From Paludibacteraceae bacterium (GTDB taxonomy: Bacteria > Bacteroidota > Bacteroidia > Bacteroidales > Paludibacteraceae), in assembly GCA_017478725.1 (NCBI GenBank), contig JAFVDD010000042.1, positions 18,004 to 82,003 on the forward strand: a DNA stretch of 64,000 nucleotides, written 5' to 3'. The notes beneath the pieces were generated by a model, which was given only the letters and a program-made list of their open reading frames with translations, searched no databases and was not told the origin of the DNA. The position numbers and the translations under genes were made by a program. Shown one piece after another: positions 18,553 through 28,451 of the stretch (the stretch's first letter is position 1; every line of letters begins with the position of its first letter).

Positions 18553-20883
18553 ATGGAACAACAAAACAATAATACCAACAACGAGATCGATATCAAGAAA
18601 CTGGTACGGGTAGTGCTGGAGCACTGGTGGTGGTTTGCCGCCGGAGTAGTGTGCTTCGTGGTATTGGGCATGGCCTACTATCTGCGCAAAGCGCCTAACT
18701 GGACTACCGATGCCGCCATCATGATCCGCCAGAAAGACGGCGGTCTGGGCGACCAACTGGGAGCACTCAGTATGCTGGGTCTGGGCGGCAATACCACGGT
18801 GGAAGACGAAGTGGTAGTGCTGTCCTCTCGCGGACTGCTCTATCAGGCGGTGGATGCCTTGGATCTGTGGGAGGCTACGTATGTCAAGGACGGTTTCCGC
18901 TGGCAGGGCGAGTTCGGCCAGCATGCAGTCAAGGTGGATTATCTGGAGCTGACCGAGGACGCGCAAATGCGTCCGTTCATCATCAAGATTAAACCTACCA
19001 AATCCGGTTATAAGATCAAGACTAAGATGGGCTTTTTCAACCGTTCCACCCGGCGCGTCAAGACACTGGACGAGCCTATCGAAACGGGTATCGGTACCAT
19101 CCGCATCCATGCCAACCGCGTGTTGAGCAGCGATACTACCTATCGTGTGGTTCACTCGCGTCCGGAGTTGGTGGTGGCCGGCTATCGCAAGCAACTCAAG
19201 ATAGCCCAGAACAAGAAGGAATCGAACATCATCAAACTGTCGATGCAGTCGCCTATGCCCCAGCGCGACAAGGCGCTGATCACTCAGGTGATTGAGCAAT
19301 ACAACCTCAATGCTATCGTGGACAAGAACATGATGGCATCCAATACCGCAGCGTTTATCGACGAACGTCTGGCGGTGATTACCAAGGAGTTGTCGGAAGC
19401 GGAAGAGGCTGTATCCAGCTACAAGGAGAGCAACAACATCGCCGATCTGGAAACCCAGGCGCAGTTGTTCATTCAGGCCAGCAGCGCCGAGCAAAAAGCG
19501 TTGGTGGAACTGGAGACCCAGCTGACATTGGTGGACTACGTGGATGATTTCCTGCGTGACGATACCAAACGCAGCAGCCTGATTCCGGCTAACATCGGTA
19601 TTCAGGATGCATCGCTGGCATCCAGCATATCCGAATACAACACTATATTGCTCCAGCGCATGCGCATCATGCGTACGGCTACCGAGAAAAACCCGGTGAT
19701 CGACCAGATAGACTCGCAGCTGAACTCCATGCGCCAGAATATCATAGCTACCATCGGTTCCGTGCGCGAGAGCCTGCAAATCCAGAAACGCAGCCTGCAG
19801 GCGCAGGACAACAAATACAACAGGCAGATCAAAGAGGCTCCGGAGAAACAGTTGGAGTACGAGCGTGCGATTCGTAACCAGTTGATCCGTGAGAAATTGT
19901 ATATCTTCCTCTACGAGAAACGCGAGGAGAACGCATTGGTGCTGGCGTCGTCGGCTATGCCCGCCAAGATCATCGATACTCCCCAGCGTGATGTGGAGAG
20001 CAAGACGCCCAAACTCACCAAACTGCTGATAATCTGTATCTTCCTCGGACTGATGTTCCCTGCCGGATTGCTGTATGTATATATGCTGTTCAACGACCGC
20101 ATTGATGATCCCAAGGATTATGAGCGCCGTGTCAAAGCACCGCTGTTGGGCAAGATCGCCGAGAACTCGCGCCATGAGCATATCGCTATCCGCGAGAGCG
20201 AATCTACGGTGTCCGCCGAGCTGTTCCGTTTGCTGCGTACCAACCTGCGCTATATGATTCCTTCGTCTATCAAATCACCGGTGGTATTGGTTACCTCCTG
20301 TGTCAACGGCGAGGGTAAATCCTATGTGTCCAGCAACCTGGCCTTGTCGCTGGCTATACTGGGCAAGAAAGTGGTGCTGGTAGGTCTGGACATCCGCAAA
20401 CCGATGCTGGCGGAGTATTTCAAGTTGCCTGACAAAGGCCAGCTGTCGAATTATCTGGCAGACGACGATGTGCAGCTGGAGGACATCATCATTCCTTCCG
20501 GCGAGAACGGCAATCTGGATATCATTCCTTGCGGAATGGTGCCGCCCAACCCTGCCGAGTTGCTGCAGACCCAGCGTTTGGACGATCTGTTCGAGGAATT
20601 GCGCAAACGGTACGACTATGTGATTGTGGATACCGCACCGGTTGCTCTGGTCAGCGATACTTATCTGCTGGGACGTATAGCCGATATCACCATCTTCGTC
20701 AGCCGCTTCAAATATACGCCGACCGAGATGATTGAGTATATCAACCAGGTGGTTGAGGACGGCCGTATGAAACGTATCGCTTGTGTGCTGAACGGCCTCA
20801 AGGGCTCACGCGGCGGCTACGGTTATGGCTATGGCTACGGTTACGGCTATGGCTATGGCAACGACAACAAAAAGAAAAAATAA
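18553..20883 (+). CDS. Wzc-like polysaccharide copolymerase / tyrosine autokinase
   Basis: A 776-residue inner-membrane protein. An N-terminal Wzz domain has a first transmembrane helix (WWWFAAGVVCFVVLGMAYYL, about residues 24-43), then a long periplasmic coiled-coil region, then a second helix (LTKLLIICIFLGLMFPAGLLYV in parts, about 490-515). The cytoplasmic BY-kinase domain has Walker A-like CVNGEGKSYVSSN, Walker A' VVLVGLDIRKPML, and Walker B YVIVDTAPVALV. The tail contains seven consecutive Gly-Tyr pairs followed by a Lys-rich end, the tyrosine cluster that BY-kinases autophosphorylate. Its stop codon overlaps the start of the topoisomerase gene (TAATG). Confidence 0.92.
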   Translation: MEQQNNNTNNEIDIKKLVRVVLEHWWWFAAGVVCFVVLGMAYYLRKAPNWTTDAAIMIRQKDGGLGDQLGALSMLGLGGNTTVEDEVVVLSSRGLLYQAVDALDLWEATYVKDGFRWQGEFGQHAVKVDYLELTEDAQMRPFIIKIKPTKSGYKIKTKMGFFNRSTRRVKTLDEPIETGIGTIRIHANRVLSSDTTYRVVHSRPELVVAGYRKQLKIAQNKKESNIIKLSMQSPMPQRDKALITQVIEQYNLNAIVDKNMMASNTAAFIDERLAVITKELSEAEEAVSSYKESNNIADLETQAQLFIQASSAEQKALVELETQLTLVDYVDDFLRDDTKRSSLIPANIGIQDASLASSISEYNTILLQRMRIMRTATEKNPVIDQIDSQLNSMRQNIIATIGSVRESLQIQKRSLQAQDNKYNRQIKEAPEKQLEYERAIRNQLIREKLYIFLYEKREENALVLASSAMPAKIIDTPQRDVESKTPKLTKLLIICIFLGLMFPAGLLYVYMLFNDRIDDPKDYERRVKAPLLGKIAENSRHEHIAIRESESTVSAELFRLLRTNLRYMIPSSIKSPVVLVTSCVNGEGKSYVSSNLALSLAILGKKVVLVGLDIRKPMLAEYFKLPDKGQLSNYLADDDVQLEDIIIPSGENGNLDIIPCGMVPPNPAELLQTQRLDDLFEELRKRYDYVIVDTAPVALVSDTYLLGRIADITIFVSRFKYTPTEMIEYINQVVEDGRMKRIACVLNGLKGSRGGYGYGYGYGYGYGYGNDNKKKK
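20815..20859 (+). repeat. In-frame hexanucleotide repeat (GGYTAY)7 encoding Gly-Tyr pairs
   Basis: Seven consecutive six-base units GGYTAY at 20815-20856, followed by GGC, encode the tyrosine cluster of the kinase tail. The repeat is imperfect at third positions, which should slow but not prevent slippage. Confidence 0.85.
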
Positions 20884-22835
20884 TGACAGTATGCGTAGCA
20901 GAGAAACCGTCGGTGGGTGAGTATATCGCCCGTGTGTTAGGTGCCAACCAACGCAAGAACGGTTATTTCGAGGGCAATGGCTATCAGGTCACATGGACCT
21001 TCGGGCATCTCTGCGCGCTACTGGATCCCCAGGAATATACCGATCAATGGAAGGGCTGGAATCTGAGCACATTGCCGATGATTCCCGCCCGTTTCTCTAT
21101 CAAGGTGCATGGCGATGAAGGCGTGCACCGTCAGTTCAATATCATCAAGAGTCTGATTGAGCAAGCCGACGAGGTGATCAACTGCGGCGATGCCGGTCAG
21201 GAGGGTGAACTCATCCAGCGCTGGGTCTATCAGAAGGCCGGATGCAAGTGTCCGGTCAAACGTCTCTGGGTCAGTTCGCTGACTGAGGATGCTATCCGCG
21301 AGGGATTTCAGGCGCTCAAGGACCAGTCCGCCTACCAGCATCTCTACGAAGCAGGGCTGATGCGGGCTATAGGCGACTGGCTGTTGGGTATGAATGCTAC
21401 GCGCGCATATACTATTAGGTACGCGCGCGGAACAGGACGCGACCGTCAGGTGCTGTCGGTCGGACGCGTCCAGACACCTACGCTCGCGTTGGTGGTCAAG
21501 CGGCAGGCGGAGATAGAGCACTTTGTACCGAAGACCTATTGGGAACTGAAAACCACCTATCGCGATACCCTTTTTAGTGCGCAGATACCTGTCGAAGACG
21601 GCGAGTATGCCATCACATCGGAGCAGCAGGGCGAGGAGCTGGTGAACAGTATCAAGGATCTGCCGCTCACAATCACATCCGTCGAGAAAAAGAAAGCCTC
21701 CGAGTATGCCCCCAAACTCTACGACCTGACGTCGCTTCAGGTGGATTGCAACCGGAAATATTCTTTCTCAGCCGAACAAACTCTGCAACTCATCCAGTCG
21801 CTCTATGAGAAACGTGTGACCACCTATCCGCGTGTGGACACCACTTATTTGAGCGATGATATCTACCCCAAAGTACCTGCCACGCTGGCGGGTATCAAGG
21901 ATTATTTCCCGCAGGTGGAGCCTCTGTTGCCGCTCAAGGCGGACGGAGGGAAAGGGGCAGGCTCGCTGCCTAAGTCCAAGAAAGTGTTTGACAACAAGAA
22001 GGTGACCGACCACCATGCTATCATCCCCACGGGTGTCCGTCCGGATAATATCACAGCCGACGAGCGTAAGGTGTATGATCTGGTGGCGCTGCATTTCATC
22101 GCGGCGTTCTATCCGGAGTGCGAGGTGAGCAACACCACCGTGCTGGCCAAGGCGGGAGAGATAGATTTCAAGGTGACAGGCCGCGAGGTGCTCAAGCCCG
22201 GCTGGAGGTCGGTGTTTGAGAAAGACCAAGAGCTGCCGGATAATCCGGAGGGACAGGAAAATCAGGAGCCTCAGGAGAACGCCAAATCCCTGCCGGCTTT
22301 CACCAAAGGGGAATCCGGGCCTCATACGCCGCTGCTGAAAGAGAAAACGACTACACCGCCCAAGTATTACACGGAGGCGACGCTGCTGCGTGCCATGGAG
22401 ACCGCCGGCAAGACGGTGGACAACGACGAACTCAGAGAAGCGATGAAGGAGAACGGTATCGGCCGTCCCTCCACGCGTGCGGCAATCATTGAGAAACTCT
22501 ACCAGCGCAAGTATATCCAGAAACAGGGCAAATCCATCCGGGCTACGGATGTGGGGATAGACTTGATTCACACCATTATCTCGCCGCTCCTCAAATCGGC
22601 GGAGCTGACGGGTCTATGGGAGAAAAAACTGCGCGAGATAGAGCGCGGCGAATATACGGCGCAGCAGTTCCTGGACGAACTCAAAGAGATGACCGCCGGC
22701 GTGGTGTATGATGTCAAGGCGAACAAGGCCGGCATGCTCTGCCCCGTGTGCCGCCAGGGTACTGTTATCCGCGGCAACACCCGTTACGGATGTTCACGCT
22801 GGCGCGAAGGTTGTACCTATGCAGAGCCGTTTTGA
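20883..22835 (+). CDS. topB: DNA topoisomerase III (type IA)
   Basis: A 650-residue type IA topoisomerase. I chose the ATG at 20883, which overlaps the kinase stop, because the toprim fold begins at once (TVCVAEKPSVGEYIARVLG); an earlier in-frame start would run inside the kinase gene. Toprim acidic motif: NCGDAGQEGELIQR near residue 100. The active-site tyrosine lies in TTYPRVDTTYLS near residue 316. GRPSTRAAIIEKL matches the conserved type IA segment near 525, and one C4 zinc ribbon (CPVCRQG to CSRWREGC) ends the protein. The enzyme decatenates and relaxes negatively supercoiled DNA. Its coupling to a capsule-type kinase gene looks incidental but is unusual. Confidence 0.92.
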   Translation: MTVCVAEKPSVGEYIARVLGANQRKNGYFEGNGYQVTWTFGHLCALLDPQEYTDQWKGWNLSTLPMIPARFSIKVHGDEGVHRQFNIIKSLIEQADEVINCGDAGQEGELIQRWVYQKAGCKCPVKRLWVSSLTEDAIREGFQALKDQSAYQHLYEAGLMRAIGDWLLGMNATRAYTIRYARGTGRDRQVLSVGRVQTPTLALVVKRQAEIEHFVPKTYWELKTTYRDTLFSAQIPVEDGEYAITSEQQGEELVNSIKDLPLTITSVEKKKASEYAPKLYDLTSLQVDCNRKYSFSAEQTLQLIQSLYEKRVTTYPRVDTTYLSDDIYPKVPATLAGIKDYFPQVEPLLPLKADGGKGAGSLPKSKKVFDNKKVTDHHAIIPTGVRPDNITADERKVYDLVALHFIAAFYPECEVSNTTVLAKAGEIDFKVTGREVLKPGWRSVFEKDQELPDNPEGQENQEPQENAKSLPAFTKGESGPHTPLLKEKTTTPPKYYTEATLLRAMETAGKTVDNDELREAMKENGIGRPSTRAAIIEKLYQRKYIQKQGKSIRATDVGIDLIHTIISPLLKSAELTGLWEKKLREIERGEYTAQQFLDELKEMTAGVVYDVKANKAGMLCPVCRQGTVIRGNTRYGCSRWREGCTYAEPF

Positions 22836-22906
22836 CAACTCAAATTGGCAAAAAACCGTATAGGTGTATAAAAAGTGTCAATTATTACACATATAATCCG
22901 ATAAAA

Positions 22907-22925
22907 AGCAGTAATTTTGCACCCG
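22907..22925 (+). promoter_or_regulatory. Core promoter element of the SusC/SusD pectin operon
   Basis: TAATTTTG (22912-22919) lies in a 19-base block identical to 5521-5539. No good -33 element is present 20 bases upstream (CACA instead of TTTG), which would suit a promoter dependent on an activator or an ECF sigma factor. The leader to the SusC start is about 100 bases. Confidence 0.55.
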
Positions 22926-23023
22926 TTGTTATCTCGCCCGCGTACTCGCGTGCTCGTGTGGGAGACAAAATCAGAAAAACGCTATCAATTATTTAACTTT
23001 AAACAATACAAACAATTCTCTTT

Positions 23024-26000
23024 ATGAAACTGAATGTCAGTGTATTCCGTACCATGATTTTGTCAGCTTTGCTTTTTGTGGGCATGGCTGCTCAGGCTCG
23101 TGTGATTAGCGGAACAGTCAAAGACCAGACAGGCGAGACGATTATCTCCGCCTCGGTGGTTGTGAAGGGTACCACATTGGGTACGGTGACGGATTTTGAT
23201 GGTAATTATTCCATCGATGTGCCGGCAGACGCCAAGGTACTTGTATTCTCTTACATCGGTATGGTGACTCAGGAAATTGATATCACCGGTGATGTGATCA
23301 ACGTAGTACTGAGCGAGAACTCCGAGGTGCTGGAAGAAGTGGTTGTAACCGGTTACGGTACCACCAAGAAACGCGACTTGGTGACCTCGGTAGCTTCGGT
23401 TAATGCAGACCAGTTGAAGGATATTCCTGTGGCTTCGGCAAGTGAGGCTCTGCAAGGTAAATTGGCGGGTGTATCGGTTACTACTACCGAAGGTAGTCCT
23501 GACGCAGATGTCAAAATCCGTGTCCGCGGCGGAACCTCTCTGACCCAGTCGAGTGATCCTTTGTATATCGTCGATGGATTCCAGGTTAGTTCGATTTCGG
23601 ATATCTCACCGAGTGATATCCAGTCGATGGACGTATTGAAAGACGCGGCTGCTACTGCTATTTACGGTGCTCAGGGTGCCAACGGTGTAATTATCATCAC
23701 CACCAAGGATGCGGATAACAACGTGGACGACAAGATGCAAATCCATTTCGATTATACCGGTTATATGGGATGGAAGCAGATGGCTAAGAAATACGATATG
23801 CTGGATGTGGATGATTTCATCCTGCTGCAATACGAATATGCACATTACCGTGCGAAAGGCAATACGGCGAATATCCCGAGCAATTTCAACCAGTATTTTG
23901 ATAACCGCTATGTGCGTTCCGGCAATGACAAGGATTCTGTACAGACAATATCTGAGATTCAGGATTATTGGCATGGCCAGAAAGTGACGGATTGGCAAGA
24001 CGAAACCTTTGGCCGTCACGGCCTGAACAGCAACCACAGTTTTACGGTAAGCGGTGGTAACAAGGTGGCCAATTTCTCACTCTCCTACAACCGTATTGAT
24101 GACAAGGGAATCATGTACGGCTCCGACTATGCACGTAACAACCTGAGTTTCAAGACTAAATTCAAACCCGTTAAGGACTTGACTATTAGTTTTACAGCCC
24201 GTTACTCGAACACCAATGTGCTGGGCTCCGGAACCAATACGGCGCAAGATGCCGGTTCTAAGACCGAGAGCCGCGTGCGTAACGCAATCGCTTATTCGCC
24301 GATCGAGCTGTTTGCCAAGGATAATGTAGCCGGTCTGGATGACTACGATTCCTTCGGATCACTCTATGACCCGATCACGACCATTGATCATAACTACCGC
24401 AAGAAAGTGGACGATAAGTTCAACCTTCAGGGCTACGTTAGTTATAAGTTTGCGAAGATGTTTACGTGGAAAACAGAGGTGGGTTACGAAGGACGCTATC
24501 AGAAACAAGACCGCTACTATGGTCCTACCACCTATTTCTCCCGTGCCGGTGACGGATTTACCTATGCCGGAGGTGCCGGTTACGGTCATATCGTAGCTAC
24601 TGATGAAAAGACCAGCCGTTTCAAAAACACCAACACCCTTGAGTTTAAGAAGAACTGGGGAAATGAGCATGATCTGGGTATCTTGATTGGTGAGGAGATG
24701 CAGATCCTTCATGGCGAGCTTCGAACCTATAATGGTTATGGCTACGACGCCAGCCTGACGGGTGACCAGGTCTTCAACTATATCGGTTCGGCTAAAGCTT
24801 ATACCAGCAAGTCGTATGTCAATCCGACGGACAACATGCTGTCTTTCTTCGCTCGTGCGAACTATATTTTATTCAACCGCTATTACATTACGGCTACGTT
24901 CCGTGCGGATGCTTCTACTCGTTTTACCAAGGGCAACCAATGGGGCTACTTCCCGTCAGCTGCTGTAGCATGGCGTATCATTGATGAGGAGTGGATGGCT
25001 CCGGCTCAGGATGTAATGTCCAACTTCAAGCTGCGCCTCTCCTACGGTTCGGTAGGTAACAACAACGTGGATCTGGGTTATCTCCGTCCGGAGTATCTGG
25101 CTTCTTCTACAGCATACAGCGAGGTGTTCTCCACCAAGTTGGCTGATGGCGGATCGGATGTGATAGCTGCCAACAACAAACTCAAATGGGAGACTACCAT
25201 CACCCGTGACCTGGGTATCGACTTCGGCTTCTGGAACGAGCGCTTGAGCGGTACTATCGACCTCTATTGGAATACCACCAAAGACCTGATCCTGAAATAC
25301 AAGATGGCTATCGGCGGTTATAACTACCAGTACCGCAATATTGGTTCTACGGATAACAAAGGTGTGGAACTCTCCTTAAATGGCGTTATTCTGGACAAGC
25401 GCGCCAAGAGCCTGAGTTATGGTTTGAGCGTCAATGCGAATATCGCGCATAACTACAACAAGGTGGTTGACCTCGGTGGTATGCAAGAGTACCTCGTTTC
25501 ATCGGCTTGCTTCTCCTCCAACTACAACAACACCGACTACGAGTTCAAGCTCCGTCCGGGTGACAAAGTGGGTAATATCTGGGGTTACCAGACTAATGGT
25601 TGGTACACCACTGACGATTTCGTTTCCTACAATCCGTCTAACGGACGCTGGTATGCTTGGAATGATGCCAATGAAGACGGCGTGATGCAATCTTCTGAGC
25701 AGAAGGCTGTCAATACAATCCTCGGCGAGGCTCGTCCGGGCATGACCAAGATTGTTGACCAGAACGGTGATGGTGTCATCAATGATGACGACCGTGTCAT
25801 CCTGGGCAATACCCAGGCTATTGTCCAAGGCGGTTTCGGCTTGAACTTCAATATAGGAGGTGATAAATGGGGTAAGGTGGATCTGAGTGCGCAGTTTACC
25901 TACAGCGTAGGCAACAAGGTGCTCAATCTCTCGGCTCTGGATTACGGAACTATCTTCGACAAATCCAAACTGCGTAACAACACTGCAGATGTGGCTTATG

Positions 26001-26437
26001 GCGTGCGCTACTCGCTCTTCCGTCAGGACGGTACGTTCATCCCGTCTCAACATGTTGGTGCCAGTGGCAAGGTGGAGGGTGACGACTATGCGGCAATGTC
26101 CGCTGTGTTGGCTGCTAACAATGCCAATGCCAGAACAGCCAACCCGATTAGCGACAATATCGCGCTGACCGACAAGTATGTTGAGGACGCTTCGTTCCTC
26201 CGTCTCTCCTCTCTCACTGTAGGATATTCGCTGCCCGACCGCTGGATCAACAAAGCGTATATTAAAACGGCTCGTATATTCTTCACGGCTTCCAACCTCT
26301 TCTGTGTAACTCCCTATTCGGGTGCAGATCCTGAGGTGGATACCCGCTCGAAAATCAATCCTCTGGCTACAGGCGTTGATTTCTCGGCGTTCCCCAAGAG
26401 CCGCGCGTTCAACTTTGGTATCAACCTTTCTTTCTAA
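23024..26437 (+). CDS. SusC/RagA-type TonB-dependent outer-membrane transporter
   Basis: A 1137-residue outer-membrane receptor. After a signal peptide ending at AQA, a carboxypeptidase-D-like domain (VISGTVKDQTGETIISASVVVKG, about residues 27-105) leads to the motif EEVVVTGYGT, then the plug domain (residues about 120-240, with DPLYIVDGFQV and LKDAAATAIYGAQGANGVIIITT, the SusC signature). The rest is the beta-barrel, ending in a C-terminal aromatic residue (FGINLSF). It has no N-terminal sigma-regulator-interacting domain. With the adjacent SusD protein it should import oligosaccharides, here probably from pectin given the pectate lyase and polygalacturonase nearby. Confidence 0.95.
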   Translation: MKLNVSVFRTMILSALLFVGMAAQARVISGTVKDQTGETIISASVVVKGTTLGTVTDFDGNYSIDVPADAKVLVFSYIGMVTQEIDITGDVINVVLSENSEVLEEVVVTGYGTTKKRDLVTSVASVNADQLKDIPVASASEALQGKLAGVSVTTTEGSPDADVKIRVRGGTSLTQSSDPLYIVDGFQVSSISDISPSDIQSMDVLKDAAATAIYGAQGANGVIIITTKDADNNVDDKMQIHFDYTGYMGWKQMAKKYDMLDVDDFILLQYEYAHYRAKGNTANIPSNFNQYFDNRYVRSGNDKDSVQTISEIQDYWHGQKVTDWQDETFGRHGLNSNHSFTVSGGNKVANFSLSYNRIDDKGIMYGSDYARNNLSFKTKFKPVKDLTISFTARYSNTNVLGSGTNTAQDAGSKTESRVRNAIAYSPIELFAKDNVAGLDDYDSFGSLYDPITTIDHNYRKKVDDKFNLQGYVSYKFAKMFTWKTEVGYEGRYQKQDRYYGPTTYFSRAGDGFTYAGGAGYGHIVATDEKTSRFKNTNTLEFKKNWGNEHDLGILIGEEMQILHGELRTYNGYGYDASLTGDQVFNYIGSAKAYTSKSYVNPTDNMLSFFARANYILFNRYYITATFRADASTRFTKGNQWGYFPSAAVAWRIIDEEWMAPAQDVMSNFKLRLSYGSVGNNNVDLGYLRPEYLASSTAYSEVFSTKLADGGSDVIAANNKLKWETTITRDLGIDFGFWNERLSGTIDLYWNTTKDLILKYKMAIGGYNYQYRNIGSTDNKGVELSLNGVILDKRAKSLSYGLSVNANIAHNYNKVVDLGGMQEYLVSSACFSSNYNNTDYEFKLRPGDKVGNIWGYQTNGWYTTDDFVSYNPSNGRWYAWNDANEDGVMQSSEQKAVNTILGEARPGMTKIVDQNGDGVINDDDRVILGNTQAIVQGGFGLNFNIGGDKWGKVDLSAQFTYSVGNKVLNLSALDYGTIFDKSKLRNNTADVAYGVRYSLFRQDGTFIPSQHVGASGKVEGDDYAAMSAVLAANNANARTANPISDNIALTDKYVEDASFLRLSSLTVGYSLPDRWINKAYIKTARIFFTASNLFCVTPYSGADPEVDTRSKINPLATGVDFSAFPKSRAFNFGINLSF

Positions 26438-26466
26438 TACTCTAAATACTTAAAAGCAAACAGAAT

Positions 26467-28443
26467 ATGAAAACGTTTAAATATATAGCGATTGCAGCAG
26501 TAGCTATGGCGTTCACCGCTTGCGATTTCTTTGATTCGAAATCGCCCTCGGCAATGGATGCTGCTCAGGTGTTCTCCAATCCTAACAGTACGGAGCAAGT
26601 GATTGCCGGTGTATATGAGCAGTTCGGTCAGGACAAGTCTTTCCGTAACCGTCTCGCTTGTGGTTATCAGGGTATGAACACGGATGTGGAGTTTGGTAAC
26701 AAGAACTCCGGTCGTGCCGAGTGGAATATTTATGCTATGACTCCTACCAGTGGCGACCTCTCAACGGCCAACGGTAAGGATCCCTGGGGTTATCTGAATT
26801 CAGCTATCGAGCGCTGCAATAATATCATCGAGGGTATCGAGGAGTTCGGAGATACCGTCCTGACTGATGATGCCAAAAAGAAAGAGGAGGTCCTCAAAAT
26901 GAGATATATGCTCGGTGAGGCTTATTTCCTCCGCTCGTTCTGCTACCTCCAGATGGTGCAGTTGTGGGGTGATGTTCCTGCCCGTTTCACATCGATTGCC
27001 AAGGATGAAGCCGGTATGAAAACCAAGAAATCCGACCGCACCAATGTTCTCGCACAATTGCGCATTGACCTTAAGAAGGCAGCAGAACTGATGCCTTGGT
27101 CCAGCGAGTGCCCCGGTACTGCTGCCAACTACACCGGACGTCCTTCCAAGGCGGCTGCCTATGCGCTCCTCGCACGCGTGGACCTGATGTATGCCGGCAA
27201 AGGTGTACGTCCCGAGTCTTGGAAAAACGGTCCTGTATTCTTGGTAGATGATGCATCCCTCCGTCAGGAACTCAATACCGAGGTGATGTGGGCATGCTCG
27301 CAAATCCTGAATAAGAGTGATGAAACGGCTAAATTCCAGACCAAGTACGAAGATATCTTCAAGAAGATTTGTGCCGATGAGACTAATTACTACAACTCGG
27401 AGGTGTTCTGGGAGATCGCTTTTGCGGATGGCAGCCGCGGACAAGTGCTGCAATACAACTGCACCAAGATGGACAAAGCGATTGGCGGTTTGAAGAACAA
27501 TGTAGGTGGTTCCAGCAACTCGTCAGTAGGTATCGTTCCTACTCTCTATTATGATTTTGAAGCCGCCGATGCACGTCGCGATGTAACGATGGCTCGTTAT
27601 ATCTGGGTGTATGATGATGGTTCGGAGTTCAACTCGGATCCCGCAAAAGTAAAGCAGGCATTCCCGCAGGTGGATGTGGCTAACAAGGAGAAGTTCCTCT
27701 ATCAGAAACAAAATATGATCGGTAGCTGGTATGGCAACAAATACCGTGTGGAGTGGATGAAACGCGACCGTACGGGTAATGATGACGGTGTCAACTTCCC
27801 GATTATCCGTTATGCCGACGTGCTTCTGATGGCTGCCGAGGCTTCTATCGGCGGTATAGGCGGAGATGTGCCTGCCAACCTCTACGGCGTGGACGGCAAA
27901 GCTTGCTTTGATAAGGTACGCACGCGTGCAGGTGTATCCACCAAGCCGCTGACCATGGCGAATATCCAGGAGGAGCGCAAATTGGAGTTCACAGGCGAGT
28001 ATCTCCGCAAATATGACCTTATGCGCTGGGGTATTCTCAAAGAGACTTTGGAGAATGCTCATGAGCGCTTGGCGAACATGCGTGCGCATACAGGCGAATT
28101 TGCCGGACTCCAAGATACCCTTTACATTAAATATAAATATGTAGGGGATGAGTATAGTTCTTCTGCAAGTATCAAAGGGTTTGTGATCGACTCTGTTTAT
28201 GGCCTCAATAAGGATGAATTGGGACAACCGTCCTATTATGATCCTGATAACGGCTGGAGAAAAGGCAATCTCTATAAAGGCTCGTCAGGCGAGCAACTTG
28301 CCCCGGACAACTATATGCTTTTCGATCGCGAATATCCTGAACGCCTCAACGGACGTCAGTATTGGCCGATCTTCTCGGTGAACGTAGGACAGTCCGAGGG
28401 TGCCCTCTGGAATGATTACGACTACACCGATACCGGCGAATAA
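26467..28443 (+). CDS. SusD/RagB-type glycan-binding lipoprotein
   Basis: A 658-residue surface lipoprotein partnering the SusC transporter. The lipobox is AFTAC (Cys 20). SusD features include the helical TPR-like N-terminal half (AMDAAQVFSNPNSTEQVIAGVYEQF; YMLGEAYFLRSFCYLQMVQLWGDVPA, read in parts) and the C-terminal ILMAAEA-type helix here as YADVLLMAAEASI, with ERKLEFTGEYLRKYDLMRWG, both strongly diagnostic. It is longer than the usual 500-600 residues, mainly through insertions near the C-terminus. It begins 29 bases after susC and is in the same operon. Confidence 0.95.
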   Translation: MKTFKYIAIAAVAMAFTACDFFDSKSPSAMDAAQVFSNPNSTEQVIAGVYEQFGQDKSFRNRLACGYQGMNTDVEFGNKNSGRAEWNIYAMTPTSGDLSTANGKDPWGYLNSAIERCNNIIEGIEEFGDTVLTDDAKKKEEVLKMRYMLGEAYFLRSFCYLQMVQLWGDVPARFTSIAKDEAGMKTKKSDRTNVLAQLRIDLKKAAELMPWSSECPGTAANYTGRPSKAAAYALLARVDLMYAGKGVRPESWKNGPVFLVDDASLRQELNTEVMWACSQILNKSDETAKFQTKYEDIFKKICADETNYYNSEVFWEIAFADGSRGQVLQYNCTKMDKAIGGLKNNVGGSSNSSVGIVPTLYYDFEAADARRDVTMARYIWVYDDGSEFNSDPAKVKQAFPQVDVANKEKFLYQKQNMIGSWYGNKYRVEWMKRDRTGNDDGVNFPIIRYADVLLMAAEASIGGIGGDVPANLYGVDGKACFDKVRTRAGVSTKPLTMANIQEERKLEFTGEYLRKYDLMRWGILKETLENAHERLANMRAHTGEFAGLQDTLYIKYKYVGDEYSSSASIKGFVIDSVYGLNKDELGQPSYYDPDNGWRKGNLYKGSSGEQLAPDNYMLFDREYPERLNGRQYWPIFSVNVGQSEGALWNDYDYTDTGE

Positions 28444-28451
28444 TCTGCTTT

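Noticed and set aside
17656-20181. Very long open frame (841 codons) on the minus strand opposite the Wza/Wzc-like genes
   Set aside because: It is antisense to two well-supported genes, has no recognisable domain and a composition (His/Gln/Arg-rich) typical of a shadow of GC-biased codons.
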